Shown here: in pieces, positions 24,527-34,244 of the stretch
Position numbering within the stretch: position 1 is the first letter of the stretch
Layout of the letters: every line of letters begins with the position of its first letter
Assembly: GCF_052030545.1 (NCBI RefSeq)
Contig: NZ_JBPDIH010000008.1
Location: 1-64,000 of the forward strand
Reading direction: 5' to 3'
Source: CANMXU01 sp052030545
GTDB lineage: Bacteria; Pseudomonadota; Gammaproteobacteria; Enterobacterales; Alteromonadaceae
DNA length: 64,000 nucleotides
Made by a program: the position numbers and the translations under genes
Notes under the pieces: generated by a model
Told to the model about the DNA's origin: nothing
What the model saw: the letters and a program-made list of their open reading frames with translations, nothing else
Database searches by the model: none

Positions 24527-25927
24527 ATGTCAGTTATAGCAATTACGGATCTATTAGCAGGTAAATGCCCAGTTAATGAAACCGTTTCAGTGCACGGTTG
24601 GATCCGCACACGTCGTGATTCCAAAGCCGGTATTTCATTTTTAGCCATCCACGATGGTTCATGTTTTGACGCTATTCAGGCAATTGTTCCTAATGAATTA
24701 GAAAATTATGAGTCAGACGTTTTAAAACTAACCACAGGTGCTTCAGTAAAAGTTACCGGAGTATTAGTTGAATCTCCAGGTAAAGGCCAAGCGTTTGAAG
24801 TTCAAGCAACAGCGGTTGAAGTACTCGGTTTAGTTGATGATCCTGATACTTACCCTATGGCAGCGAAGCGTCACAGCATTGAATATTTACGTGAACAAGC
24901 GCATTTACGTGCTCGCACCAACATTGGCGGCGCAGTAACACGTGTTCGTAACTGTTTAGCGCAAGCGGTTCATCGCTTTTTACATAGTAAAGGTTACTTT
25001 TGGATCAGCACGCCATTAATTACTGGTAGTGACTGTGAAGGCGCTGGCGAAATGTTCCGCGTAAGTACGTTAGACATGGAAAACTTACCACGAAACGATA
25101 AAGGCGAAGTTGATTACAACCAAGACTTTTTTGGCAAAGAAACTTTCTTAACGGTATCTGGCCAATTAAACGTTGAAACCTACTGTAGCGCCCTATCAAA
25201 GGTGTATACTTTTGGTCCAACGTTCCGCGCTGAAAACTCAAACACGAGTCGTCACTTGGCTGAGTTTTGGATGATCGAGCCTGAAATCGCTTTTGCTGAT
25301 TTATCAGATGCCGCCGATCTTGCTGAAGAGATGCTACGTTACGTATTTAAAGCCGTTTTAGAAGAACGTGCTGATGACATGGCGTTTTTCCAACAACGCG
25401 TTGATAAAACGGTCATCGATCGTTTAAATTCAGTAATTGAAAGCGAATTTGTTCGCATGGATTACACCGATGCGATCACTATTTTAGAAAACTGTGGCAA
25501 GAAATTTGAAAACCCAGTTGCTTGGGGTGTCGATTTAAATTCTGAGCACGAACGTTACTTAGCTGAAGAGCATGTTGGTGGCCCGGTAGTTTTACAAAAC
25601 TACCCGAAAGACATTAAATCTTTCTACATGCGCTTAAACGACGACGGTAAAACCGTTGCTGCCATGGATATTTTAGCGCCAGGTATTGGTGAAATTATTG
25701 GTGGTAGTCAACGTGAAGAACGCCTTGACGTATTAGACTCGCGTTTAGCTGAAATGGGCTTAGACAAAGAAGACTACAGCTGGTACCGCGATTTACGTCG
25801 TTACGGCACTGTGCCACATTCTGGTTTTGGCTTAGGTTTTGAACGTTTAGTTGCTTATGCAACGGGTGTTTCAAACGTACGTGACGTGATCCCTTTCCCA
25901 CGCACGCCAAATAATGCCGCATTCTAA
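24527..25927 (+). CDS. asnS: Asparaginyl-tRNA synthetase
   Basis: A 466-residue class IIb aminoacyl-tRNA synthetase, the same length as the E. coli enzyme. An N-terminal OB-fold (VHGWIRTRRDSKAGISF) precedes the catalytic core with FGPTFRAENSNTSRHLAEFWM (motif 2 region, split here for length) and the motif 3 segment GFGLGFERLVAYATG. Start 24527 is used because AGAGG lies 7 bases upstream; an in-frame TTG at 24503 lacks this. A strong terminator follows. Confidence 0.97.
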   Translation: MSVIAITDLLAGKCPVNETVSVHGWIRTRRDSKAGISFLAIHDGSCFDAIQAIVPNELENYESDVLKLTTGASVKVTGVLVESPGKGQAFEVQATAVEVLGLVDDPDTYPMAAKRHSIEYLREQAHLRARTNIGGAVTRVRNCLAQAVHRFLHSKGYFWISTPLITGSDCEGAGEMFRVSTLDMENLPRNDKGEVDYNQDFFGKETFLTVSGQLNVETYCSALSKVYTFGPTFRAENSNTSRHLAEFWMIEPEIAFADLSDAADLAEEMLRYVFKAVLEERADDMAFFQQRVDKTVIDRLNSVIESEFVRMDYTDAITILENCGKKFENPVAWGVDLNSEHERYLAEEHVGGPVVLQNYPKDIKSFYMRLNDDGKTVAAMDILAPGIGEIIGGSQREERLDVLDSRLAEMGLDKEDYSWYRDLRRYGTVPHSGFGLGFERLVAYATGVSNVRDVIPFPRTPNNAAF

Positions 25928-25990
25928 TTTAGTTTTTTAACACTAAGTTTTTAAAGCCTAAATGTTCAATGCTAAAATGAACAAAAATTA

Positions 25991-26013
25991 AGCCCTCTGT
26001 TGAGGGCTTTTTT
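25991..26013 (+). terminator. Terminator of asnS
   Basis: AGCCCTC (25991-25997) and GAGGGCT (26002-26008) form a 7-bp GC-rich stem with a TGTT loop, followed by a run of six Ts. It lies 64 bases past the asnS stop codon. Confidence 0.88.
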
Positions 26014-26108
26014 ATCGCCATAATTTGCCTTGTTAGGTATTCACCATTTGTAGTGTTTTATGCTAGGGTAATAACACCGTAATTGTTTCAAGCAAAACAT
26101 TGATTGTT

Positions 26109-27113
26109 ATGATAAAACGTATAGGAATATTAACCAGTGGTGGTGATGCACCGGGTATGAACGCAGCCATTCGTTCTGTTGTTCTTTCTGCCAGCCATTT
26201 TGATATAGAAGTACTGGGTTTTTACCACGGTTATAACGGACTAATTGCGGATAATAGCAAGATTATCACCAGTGAAGATGTCGATAGCATTATACAACTT
26301 GGCGGTACTATATTAAAAAGTGCACGTTGTGCGCAAATGCTTGAAGAAACAGGCCTTATACAAGCAGCAACCACGTTATTAAAAAATAAAGTTGATGCCT
26401 TAATTGTGATTGGTGGAGATGGCTCTTTTAACGGTTTGTTGTCATTACAACAGCATTGGTCAGGCAAAATTATCGGTATACCCGGCACCATAGATAATGA
26501 TTTAGATGGCACCGATCACACCATTGGTTTTTCAACCGCAGTAAATACCGCATTAGACGCTATCGATAAAATACGTGATACCGCTGACGCATTTGAACGG
26601 GTTTTTATTATTGAGTTAATGGGGCGTCATAGCGGTCATATTACCTTTAATGTCGGCATTGCATGTGCCGCTGAACAAGTACTTTCTTTTGAAAATTTCA
26701 CCAAAGGCTCTGAGCAACAAACCTTGCAAGATTTAGCCAAAGATATAAAAGCTGCAAAAGCGAATCATCATCACAGTTATATTATCGTTGTTGCCGAACA
26801 CCTTTGGCAAGGTGGTGTAAATAAGCTCGCAGAAGATTTAAGCAAAGTTTCAAATATAGACTGCACGGCATGTGTTTTAGGTTATATACAACGTGGTGGT
26901 TCACCTGATGCAAAAGATAGGATCACTGCAACTAAAATGGGCGTAGCCGCGGTTCAAGGTTTACTTGATGGCAAAAGTGGCTATATGGTTGGCGAGCAAA
27001 ATAATTCAATTGCCTACCTCCCGTTAAATTTGGCGGTAAAACACACTAAAACCGTGAGCGATAGCTTAGTTAGAGCACAAGATAACATTCTTGCGTTAAC
27101 AGCAAAACGTTAA
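26109..27113 (+). CDS. pfkA: 6-phosphofructokinase, ATP-type
   Basis: A 334-residue phosphofructokinase that converts fructose 6-phosphate to the 1,6-bisphosphate. It has the nucleotide-binding GILTSGGDAPGMNAAIR, the ATP-type GGDGS motif (PPi-dependent enzymes have GGDDS), the catalytic PGTIDND and the sugar-binding MGRHSGH. It is slightly longer than E. coli PfkA (320). Start 26109 gives the usual MIKRIGILTS N-terminus; a TTG three codons earlier is also open. Monocistronic by context. Confidence 0.93.
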   Translation: MIKRIGILTSGGDAPGMNAAIRSVVLSASHFDIEVLGFYHGYNGLIADNSKIITSEDVDSIIQLGGTILKSARCAQMLEETGLIQAATTLLKNKVDALIVIGGDGSFNGLLSLQQHWSGKIIGIPGTIDNDLDGTDHTIGFSTAVNTALDAIDKIRDTADAFERVFIIELMGRHSGHITFNVGIACAAEQVLSFENFTKGSEQQTLQDLAKDIKAAKANHHHSYIIVVAEHLWQGGVNKLAEDLSKVSNIDCTACVLGYIQRGGSPDAKDRITATKMGVAAVQGLLDGKSGYMVGEQNNSIAYLPLNLAVKHTKTVSDSLVRAQDNILALTAKR

Positions 27114-27199
27114 GTTATTTGCAGCAGCAAATTGGAATCCCACCACATATTTATCTACACTTTACAATATTGATCGTAACGTGTAGATAAAAGGTGAAG

Positions 27200-28306
27200 A
27201 TGAAATTAAATCAGGTTCTAAGCTCAACACTTTTATTCTTTCTTTTACATGTTCCTTGGCTAAGTTATGCAAGCAATATTAAAGTCGTATTTCTCAATCC
27301 TGGTCACCCTTATCAAAATACCACAGGTCACTTTTGGCAAAATGTAAGCCAATTTATGGAGGCCGCAGCTCAAGATTTATCGATAGATTTAGTGACACTA
27401 TATGCTTGTCGTGATCATATTCTGATGCAGTCGCTGGTCAATTCTATTGCACAACAAAACCCAGACTATGTGATTTTGGTAAATGAAAAAGGAAAGGCAC
27501 TGAGCTTGGTGAAGAGCTTATCAAAACTTAATCTAAAAACCTTCATGTTACTTAATGGTTTAAGCAAAGGTGAAATAGCAAACTTATCGACTAATGAAAA
27601 GTCACTTAATATTGGTAGTGTAAAACCGAATAATTACAGCGCAGGTAAAAATCTACTTGCAGATCTCGTTAAACTTCATGACTCACAGCCGTTAATGCAG
27701 ACTAAATTGCAACCAAAGAACATTCTAGCGCTACAAGGTGATTATTCGACACCGGCAGCACTTGAGCGCCAACAAGGTTTTAATGACTTTGCTAGGCAAA
27801 ACAAAAAGCTATCGGTTGTAGATAGTACCGTTGCTAATTGGGATAAAGAAGAAGCATATACCAAAGTCAAAGGTATCTTGCAGCGTGAACGAATAGATAT
27901 AATTTGGGCGGCAAACGATCCTATGGCTTTGGGGGCGAAAAAAGCCGTCGTAGAACTAAAGCCTAAACAACCTGTTATTATTGGTGGGTTTAATTGGGAT
28001 GTTAAAAACTCGCAATACCCTATTGATATATCTTACGGTGGACACGTGAGTTTAGGAGCGTATGCATTAGTGATGATCAGAGATATTGCCGATAACAAAC
28101 TGATGCCTAATAAAAACCATCAAGTAATTGATATATTTGAGTCGAGCAAGAGTAAATCCCAATTAACTTTTAGTGACAATTTACTTAACAATAATTTTGA
28201 ACAATACGAATTTGACCGTTTTAGTTTAAGTCATAAAGCACCATTAACTTTCTCAATTGAGAACTTAATTAAGAGCTTAAAAAAAACGGGCTATTCAAGT
28301 GAATGA
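27200..28306 (+). CDS. Orphan periplasmic sugar-type substrate-binding protein
   Basis: A 368-residue exported protein with a signal peptide (about 1-24, ending WLSYA) and a type-I periplasmic-binding-protein fold: VVFLNPGHPYQNTTGHFW, NILALQGDYSTPAALERQQG, IDIIWAANDPMALGAKKAV and VIIGGFNWD. No ABC permease or ATPase is adjacent, so it may serve a distant transporter or act as a ligand-sensing protein like LuxP. The ligand is unknown. Start 27200 has AAGGTG upstream; a GTG two codons earlier is less likely. Confidence 0.8.
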   Translation: MKLNQVLSSTLLFFLLHVPWLSYASNIKVVFLNPGHPYQNTTGHFWQNVSQFMEAAAQDLSIDLVTLYACRDHILMQSLVNSIAQQNPDYVILVNEKGKALSLVKSLSKLNLKTFMLLNGLSKGEIANLSTNEKSLNIGSVKPNNYSAGKNLLADLVKLHDSQPLMQTKLQPKNILALQGDYSTPAALERQQGFNDFARQNKKLSVVDSTVANWDKEEAYTKVKGILQRERIDIIWAANDPMALGAKKAVVELKPKQPVIIGGFNWDVKNSQYPIDISYGGHVSLGAYALVMIRDIADNKLMPNKNHQVIDIFESSKSKSQLTFSDNLLNNNFEQYEFDRFSLSHKAPLTFSIENLIKSLKKTGYSSE

Positions 28307-28317
28307 ATAGCCCGTTT
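28284..28317. terminator. Bidirectional terminator overlapping a stop codon
   Basis: A 14-bp perfect stem (AAACGGGCTATTCA at 28284-28297, TGAATAGCCCGTTT at 28304-28317) has a 6-nt loop. It is flanked by T-rich sequence on the plus strand and a six-base T-run on the minus strand. The binding-protein stop codon TGA (28304-28306) is part of the stem. It serves the two convergent genes. Confidence 0.88.
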
Positions 28318-28340
28318 ATTTGTATTTGCCTAAAACGATA

Positions 28341-29396
28341 TTATTTTGCTCTACGCGCTGTTACCGCTTGGTCTAATTGTGCGAGTAATTTTTCAGTGTC
28401 GCCCCAACCTATGCAGGCATCAGTAATACTTTGACCATAAACATCAGCCTTACCGTCTACTAGGTCTTGACGACCTTCCACTAAATGGCTTTCTACCATA
28501 ACACCAAAAATATCGTCGTTACCTGATGAAACCTGTCCACAGACATCTTCACAAACCAGCATTTGATTTTCGAATTTTTTGCTGCTGTTAGCATGGCTAA
28601 AATCGATCATGATTTTAGTATTTAAACCAGACGACGCTAATTGGTCGGTAACTTCTTTTACGCTATCGGCGTCATAATTAGTGGTTTTACCGCCACGTAA
28701 AATAATGTGACAATCTTTGTTACCTGTCGTTTCGACAATCGCTGAATGACCGTATTTAGTGACTGATAAGAAATGATGTGGTGCACTTGCCGCGCCAATC
28801 GCATCGATTGCAACTTTAATGGTGCCGTCGGTGCCGTTTTTAAAACCAACGGGGGAAGATAAACCAGACGCCAATTCACGGTGCACTTGGCTTTCTGTTG
28901 TGCGAGCACCAATCGCGCCCCAACACATAAGATCTGCCATATATTGTGGCGTGATCATATCCAAAAACTCACCTGCGGTAGGCAAACCTAAATCATTTAA
29001 CTCAGCTAATAATTTACGGCCTATGCGTAAACCATCATTTAATTTAAAACTGTTATCAAGGTATGGGTCGTTAATTAAGCCTTTCCAACCCACTGTGGTA
29101 CGCGGTTTTTCAAAATAAACGCGCATAACAACTTCTAACGTGCCTTTGTATTTTTCACGAAGCTCGACCAAGCGTTGACCATATTCCATGGCAGCTTTAG
29201 GATCGTGGATAGAACAAGGGCCAATAACTACTAATAAACGATCGTCGTTACCGTGATAAATGTTATGAATCGCTTCGCGTGAATTAATTACTGCTGTAGT
29301 GGCTTTTTCAGTCGCCGGAAATCGTTCCAGTAACGCTACAGGTGGCAGTAATTCTTTAATTTTGTTTATTCGAAGGTCATCAGTTTGGTAAGACAT
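28341..29396 (-). CDS. aroG: 3-deoxy-7-phosphoheptulonate (DAHP) synthase, class I
   Basis: A 351-residue type I DAHP synthase, the first enzyme of the shikimate pathway. It reads very close to E. coli AroG from the N-terminus (YQTDDLRINKIKELLPPVAL) through VVIGPCSIHDP, RVYFEKPRTTVGWKG and MIDFSHANSSK. The AroG-like (phenylalanine-sensitive) assignment rests on this overall resemblance; feedback specificity cannot be proven by eye. It ends at the bidirectional terminator. Confidence 0.93.
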   Translation of the reverse strand: MSYQTDDLRINKIKELLPPVALLERFPATEKATTAVINSREAIHNIYHGNDDRLLVVIGPCSIHDPKAAMEYGQRLVELREKYKGTLEVVMRVYFEKPRTTVGWKGLINDPYLDNSFKLNDGLRIGRKLLAELNDLGLPTAGEFLDMITPQYMADLMCWGAIGARTTESQVHRELASGLSSPVGFKNGTDGTIKVAIDAIGAASAPHHFLSVTKYGHSAIVETTGNKDCHIILRGGKTTNYDADSVKEVTDQLASSGLNTKIMIDFSHANSSKKFENQMLVCEDVCGQVSSGNDDIFGVMVESHLVEGRQDLVDGKADVYGQSITDACIGWGDTEKLLAQLDQAVTARRAK

Positions 29397-29606
29397 ATTT
29401 TTCTCTTAAGTTGTTATTTACTACAAGTAGTTTGCATATTTATTCACGTGTAATTGAATCGCGAGTAATCTACCAGTGTTAGAGCAACAATTCCATGACA
29501 AAGATTAATTATTTTATAAAAATATTTGTTTTGTTAATTAGCGTTGAGCTTAGATTCAGTCTACTATCTGCTATAACTTGTAAGTATCAAAAAATAAGCT
29601 TGCTTT

Positions 29607-30614
29607 ATGTATAATAACCAACTGCCATTAATCGATTTACACCGACATTTAGACGGTAACATTCGGCCGCAAACTATTTGGCAACTTGCCCAAAAAAATA
29701 ACATCACTTTGCCCGAGATAAATTTTGAGAAATTTTTACCTCATGTCACCATCACTCATAATGAAGCCGACCTACTCGCTTTTTTAAAAAAGCTCGATTG
29801 GGGCGTTAAAGTATTATCAACGCTTGATGATTGTAAACGCATTGCTTTTGAAAATGTCGAAGATGTCTATCAAGCCGGTATTCGTTATGCCGAGTTACGT
29901 TTCTCCCCTTATTACATGGCAATGACACACCAACTTCCTGTTGCTGATGTGGTTGCTGCAGTCATCGACGGTGTGGCACAAGGGGTAAAACAATTTCCCG
30001 TTAAGATAAACCTAATTGGGATTTTAAGTCGCACTTTCGGTGTTGAAATTTGCCAACAAGAGTTAGATGCTTTGCTGACGCACAAAAACCATTTAGTTGC
30101 GATTGATTTAGCGGGTGACGAATACAACTTTCCTGGACATTTGTTTGTTGAGCATTTTACACAGGTAAAAAATGCAGATTTACACATTACCGTGCATGCA
30201 GGTGAAGCGGCCGGACCAGAAAGTGTTTGGCAGGCGATTAATGATTTAGGCGCTACCCGAATAGGCCATGGGGTTAATAGTTATAAAGACGAAAGCTTAA
30301 TGGCTTATATGCATAAACACAGTATTGGTGTCGAGTCGTGTTTAACGTCAAATTTACAAACGGGCACTGTTAAACACTTAAATGAGCACCCGATCACCAC
30401 ATTTATCGAAAACCAATTATTAGTTTGCTTAAATACAGATGATCCGGCTGTTGAAGGCATTGAGCTTAAACATGAATTTGAGCTCGCACATCAAAGCTTT
30501 AATTTTGATTTGCAAACCATCAGCCAATTGCAGCAAAATGCGATTGACATGAGTTTTCTGTCAAATGCAGAAAAACGAACATTAACATCAGAATTTACAA
30601 CAAAAGATTTATAA
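29607..30614 (+). CDS. add: Adenosine deaminase
   Basis: A 335-residue metal-dependent deaminase converting (deoxy)adenosine to (deoxy)inosine. It has the zinc-binding LIDLHRHLDGN, HAGEAAGPESVWQAI with catalytic Glu, and LNTDDPAVEG. It opens the nucleoside salvage island and is followed by deoD 79 bases later, which would phosphorolyse its product. Confidence 0.95.
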   Translation: MYNNQLPLIDLHRHLDGNIRPQTIWQLAQKNNITLPEINFEKFLPHVTITHNEADLLAFLKKLDWGVKVLSTLDDCKRIAFENVEDVYQAGIRYAELRFSPYYMAMTHQLPVADVVAAVIDGVAQGVKQFPVKINLIGILSRTFGVEICQQELDALLTHKNHLVAIDLAGDEYNFPGHLFVEHFTQVKNADLHITVHAGEAAGPESVWQAINDLGATRIGHGVNSYKDESLMAYMHKHSIGVESCLTSNLQTGTVKHLNEHPITTFIENQLLVCLNTDDPAVEGIELKHEFELAHQSFNFDLQTISQLQQNAIDMSFLSNAEKRTLTSEFTTKDL

Positions 30615-30693
30615 CACCAGTAAAACACCCTTGATAGCAGGATAACACTGGCTAAAAACTTACTGGAAAATAACCAACATAAAGGGGTTTACC

Positions 30694-31398
30694 ATGGCAA
30701 CACCACATATTGAAGCATTAGAGCATGATTTCGCAGAAACGGTTTTAATGCCCGGCGATCCACTTAGAGCAAAGTTTATTGCCGAAAACTTTTTAGACAA
30801 CGCAAAATGTGTTACTCGCGTTCGTAATATTCTCGGTTTTACCGGCACTTACAAAGGAAAACCGGTATCGGTAATGGGCTCAGGCATGGGCGTGCCTTCC
30901 ATTTCGATTTATGCCACCGAGCTTTACCAAAATTACCATGTTGAAAATATTATTCGTATTGGTTCTTGTGGTGCGGTTAGAGATGACATAAAAATACGCG
31001 ATATTGTGGTTGGCATGACTGCCAGTACCGATTCAAATGTTAATCGCCAACGATTTAATCATTACGACTTCTCCCCCTGTGCAGATTTTGGTTTATTACA
31101 AAAGGTTGCCAATAGTGCCGATAAACTTGGTTTAAATCTTCACGTTGGTAATATTTTTACAGCAGATTTATTTTATACACCGCAACCTGAAATGTTTAAG
31201 ATGATGGAAAAATACGGCATCTTAGCAGTTGAAATGGAAGCCGCTGGCTTATACGGTGTTGCCGCCGAGTGCGGTAAGAAAGCCTTAACCGTGCTAACGG
31301 TAAGTGATCATATTAAAACCGGTGAAAAAACAACGGCTGATGAACGTGAAACAACGTTTAAAGATATGATGGAATTAACGTTAGAAAGTGTTTTATAA
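30694..31398 (+). CDS. deoD: Purine nucleoside phosphorylase, DeoD type
   Basis: A 234-residue hexameric-type purine nucleoside phosphorylase, close to E. coli DeoD in length. It has MATPHIEALEHDFAETVLMP, GDPLRAKFIAENFL, GSGMGVPSISIYATEL and VEMEAAGLYGVAAE, and the catalytic-Asp region VSDHIKTGE. It acts on ribo- and deoxyribonucleosides. It is probably cotranscribed with add. A MITE-like element follows 25 bases downstream. Confidence 0.96.
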   Translation: MATPHIEALEHDFAETVLMPGDPLRAKFIAENFLDNAKCVTRVRNILGFTGTYKGKPVSVMGSGMGVPSISIYATELYQNYHVENIIRIGSCGAVRDDIKIRDIVVGMTASTDSNVNRQRFNHYDFSPCADFGLLQKVANSADKLGLNLHVGNIFTADLFYTPQPEMFKMMEKYGILAVEMEAAGLYGVAAECGKKALTVLTVSDHIKTGEKTTADERETTFKDMMELTLESVL

Positions 31399-31421
31399 CC
31401 TGTTAACGATTAAATAAATTG

Positions 31422-31741
31422 ATTAGAGCGTGTTGATCTTTGCTGTTTGAATTTTGTTCGAGATAAAAGCGTTTTAATCGCGGCGTGAGGTTTGTTGCCT
31501 AGTCATCTAAGCAAAACACCTCACACAGGTTACTAGTTCCAAACGTAACCTAAGTACCTACATCCATGTAGGCAACAAAGAGTAAAAAGCTTTTAGCCGA
31601 ATCCTTCGGACAGCGTTTGTTGTCATTTATACGGTGTTGGTGCTTTATCATGTGGAATAACCACACATCAAAAGCACCGCCTTGTATAAATACCCAACAA
31701 ACTGCTGCAAAAACAAACTTGAAAGATCAATACGCTCTAAT
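31422..31741. mobile_element. MITE-like element with 20-bp terminal inverted repeats
   Basis: The ends ATTAGAGCGTGTTGATCTTT (31422-31441) and, inverted, ATTAGAGCGTATTGATCTTT (31722-31741) differ at one base of 20. The outermost TA on each side (31424-31425, 31738-31739) would be a TA target duplication, as made by IS630/Tc1-type transposases. The 320-bp interior encodes nothing but contains several hairpins, including GTGAGGT/ACCTCAC, CCTACAT/ATGTAGG, CCGAA/TTCGG and GGTGCTTT/AAAGCACC-type arms. No transposase is in the window, so it would be non-autonomous. Confidence 0.78.
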
Positions 31742-31785
31742 TATTTGGCATGTATTTATAGCTGCGTAATTATTATTAGTTAAAT

Positions 31786-31826
31786 AAAAAGGGAACCTAT
31801 TCAATAAATGATTAGGCTACCTTTTT
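31786..31826 (-). terminator. Probable terminator of the nucleoside-island TonB receptor
   Basis: An imperfect stem pairs AAAAAGG (31786-31792) with CCTTTTT (31820-31826) and CCTA with TAGG internally. It lies 54 bases beyond the receptor stop codon on the minus strand. Confidence 0.5.
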
Positions 31827-31879
31827 AGTTTATACACGTAGTGCTTTTTATAAAGCAGTTCGTTAAACCTTAAATAGGT

Positions 31880-34150
31880 TTAATAAAAAGCAACTTTAAA
31901 TTCTGCACCGACAAAACGCCCTTCGTTCACCATACCGGTACGGTTGTTAAAATCAACTGCGCCTATTGTCTGTACTTCGTCAGTTAAGTTTCTAGCAAAC
32001 GCGGCAACTTCATAAGTAAAATCACCTGAATCCCAAGTGTAACCACTGCGTAAACCACCTTCTAACAGCGAATCACCTCGATACTCTAACGACTCGTATA
32101 AGAAGAAGTTAATTTCGTCTCGGTACGACCAATCGGTATAAACGTAGAACTCGCCTTCGCCAACTTCACGCGCATAGCGAGCAGTAATGTTATAAATTAA
32201 CTCTGGTGCATGCGGTAAACTATTACCGTCGAGTAACGCTTTGCCATCTTCTCTGAGAGGATCCGTCACAGTACAATTGCCAAATGCACAAATGTCAGTT
32301 GCTAAAGTGTCATCATTAAATTCAGTTTTGTTGTAACTAAAATTAGCGGTAACCGTTAGGTTTTCAGTGACCATAAACTCTGAATCAAATTCAAAACCAT
32401 ACCCAATCGTTTCATCAACATTTTTCAATTTGTTGCCGTTATCATTACCACCAACAGCCGTTACTTGTTGATCATCTATAGTGTAGTAAAATACAGAAGC
32501 ATTTACGCGGCCACGATTATCCCAAACATCTGATTTTATGCCGGTTTCAAATGATAAAATGGTTTCAGAGTCGGCAACTGTTACCGCATCAGAAAAGGCG
32601 ACACGACCTTGAATACTCGGTGCTCTAAAGCCATTAGCTACGCGTGCATATAAGTTAATATCACTGCTATATTTATAACTACTACTAACATCCCAACTTA
32701 CATGAGAATCATCGGTTTTAATTGGTACAGGGGCAAGTGGCCCATCAAATGCTGAGAAGTAACGTTCAGCAACAAAATCTTTTTGATCGTCTGAATAACG
32801 AATACCTGTGGTAACTGAGAACTTGTCAGTAAATTGATAATCAAATGAACCAAAAACCGCCCAAGCTTGGGTTTCTTGCTCTTGAATTGCATAAGCAGAT
32901 TGAGCTGGCGGGTTAAAGGCATCAAACCCAATACTTAAAATGGTTAGGTCTTCATCAAAATAGAAAAAACCTAATTGATAATTAAAATCACCAGAAAAAT
33001 TACTGGAAATACGTAACTCTTGAGTCAGTTGCTTATGGTCTGGAATTGCATCACCACTTTCAAAGGCTAGCGGAATAAAACCTGGACCTGTTGGGCCAGA
33101 GCAAAAATCTAAACCACAACCATAACCGCCATCTACATCACCTTGAGAATAAATTTCTGCCGATTCACTTGCGGTAATTGAGGTTAAGGTATAATCGCCA
33201 TAATCGTATTCTAGCTTTAAACTCCAGCCTTCCGTTTGCACTTGTTGAGTCGCACGAGATGCAGAGTCGTGATAAACAACATCTGGGTCAAAACCTGCCA
33301 CTAAATCATTAGTGCCTTGTTCGATAGCATTACCGTAAAAGACAATAGGTTTGCCATCTAAATCGCGCATGTGGTAATTAAGTAATGCACTAAAATCACC
33401 CTCTTCATACAATAATTGAAAACGGGCGGCTTGGTCGGTATAACCACCTAAAACATCCTTTTGCTCATTTCCAGGGGCAAGATTGTCAATGTAATCGTCT
33501 CGGTCTTGATGCAAAAGAGAGATACGCGCCGATAAATTGTCAGTTAGTGCTGTACCAAACGCGCCTTTAACATCCATGGTGTTTTTTGAACCATATGATA
33601 CAGACAAATAACCATTAGCGTCTTCTTGCGAAGGTTTAACCGAATCAAGTTTAACAAGACCAGCAGGTGTATTTCGACCAAATAATGTGCCTTGTGGTCC
33701 ACGAAGCACTTCTACACGCTCAACATCAAATACAGGGAAGCCTTTTAAGATCGCATTTTCTTGAACAACTTCGTCAACCACATATGAAACTGGCTGTGAT
33801 GCGTTCAGATCAAAGTCTGTATTACCTAAGCCACGAATATAAAACCGAGGAAATGTGCGCCCATATGACGACTCAACCGATAAGCTCGGTATTTTGGCAT
33901 TTAAAAATCGAATATCTACAGCACCAGAGGCATACGCATCAAGGTTTTCACCTTGCAATGCAGATACTGATACTGGAATTTCTTGAACATTTTCAACACG
34001 TTTACGTGCGGTGACTTCAATAACCTCTAAGCCAACGATTTCTTCGCTATCTTGTTCAGCAGCGAAAACGCTTGGCGCTGATGTTGAACAAATGGCAATA
34101 ATGCCCACTTGGCAACAACGTTGCAGCAAGGTTTTGTTAAAGTTTTTCAT
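31880..34150 (-). CDS. TonB-dependent outer-membrane receptor in the nucleoside island
   Basis: A 756-residue TonB receptor. The chosen Met at 34150 has GGGAG about 9 bases upstream and starts a signal peptide (MKNFNKTLLQRCC to APSVFA). A TonB-box-like EVIEVTARKR is followed by the plug domain (VERVEVLRGPQGTLFGRNTP) and a barrel ending with a terminal aromatic (KVAFY). It lies 95 bases downstream of deoB on the same strand and is surrounded by nucleoside catabolic genes. Import of nucleosides, nucleotides or oligonucleotides is inferred from context only. Confidence 0.83.
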   Translation of the reverse strand: MKNFNKTLLQRCCQVGIIAICSTSAPSVFAAEQDSEEIVGLEVIEVTARKRVENVQEIPVSVSALQGENLDAYASGAVDIRFLNAKIPSLSVESSYGRTFPRFYIRGLGNTDFDLNASQPVSYVVDEVVQENAILKGFPVFDVERVEVLRGPQGTLFGRNTPAGLVKLDSVKPSQEDANGYLSVSYGSKNTMDVKGAFGTALTDNLSARISLLHQDRDDYIDNLAPGNEQKDVLGGYTDQAARFQLLYEEGDFSALLNYHMRDLDGKPIVFYGNAIEQGTNDLVAGFDPDVVYHDSASRATQQVQTEGWSLKLEYDYGDYTLTSITASESAEIYSQGDVDGGYGCGLDFCSGPTGPGFIPLAFESGDAIPDHKQLTQELRISSNFSGDFNYQLGFFYFDEDLTILSIGFDAFNPPAQSAYAIQEQETQAWAVFGSFDYQFTDKFSVTTGIRYSDDQKDFVAERYFSAFDGPLAPVPIKTDDSHVSWDVSSSYKYSSDINLYARVANGFRAPSIQGRVAFSDAVTVADSETILSFETGIKSDVWDNRGRVNASVFYYTIDDQQVTAVGGNDNGNKLKNVDETIGYGFEFDSEFMVTENLTVTANFSYNKTEFNDDTLATDICAFGNCTVTDPLREDGKALLDGNSLPHAPELIYNITARYAREVGEGEFYVYTDWSYRDEINFFLYESLEYRGDSLLEGGLRSGYTWDSGDFTYEVAAFARNLTDEVQTIGAVDFNNRTGMVNEGRFVGAEFKVAFY

Positions 34151-34244
34151 TAAGTTAATCTCCCAAGGACTCTGTTTTATTATCTGTATATGTTGTGCTA
34201 TTAAGGTTGATTTCACTCTATGGTGACTATTGTTAACCTTAAAA

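Larger units (their letters stand above)
31399..31879. other. Intergenic region holding a MITE-like element and terminator
   Basis: These 481 bases contain no gene. About two thirds is a 316-320 bp element with terminal inverted repeats (31422-31741), and the rest holds a hairpin at 31786-31826 that probably ends the convergent TonB-receptor transcript. Confidence 0.75.

Noticed and set aside
31422..31741. A complete insertion sequence
   Set aside because: At 320 bp with no ORF it cannot encode a transposase; it is called a non-autonomous element instead.
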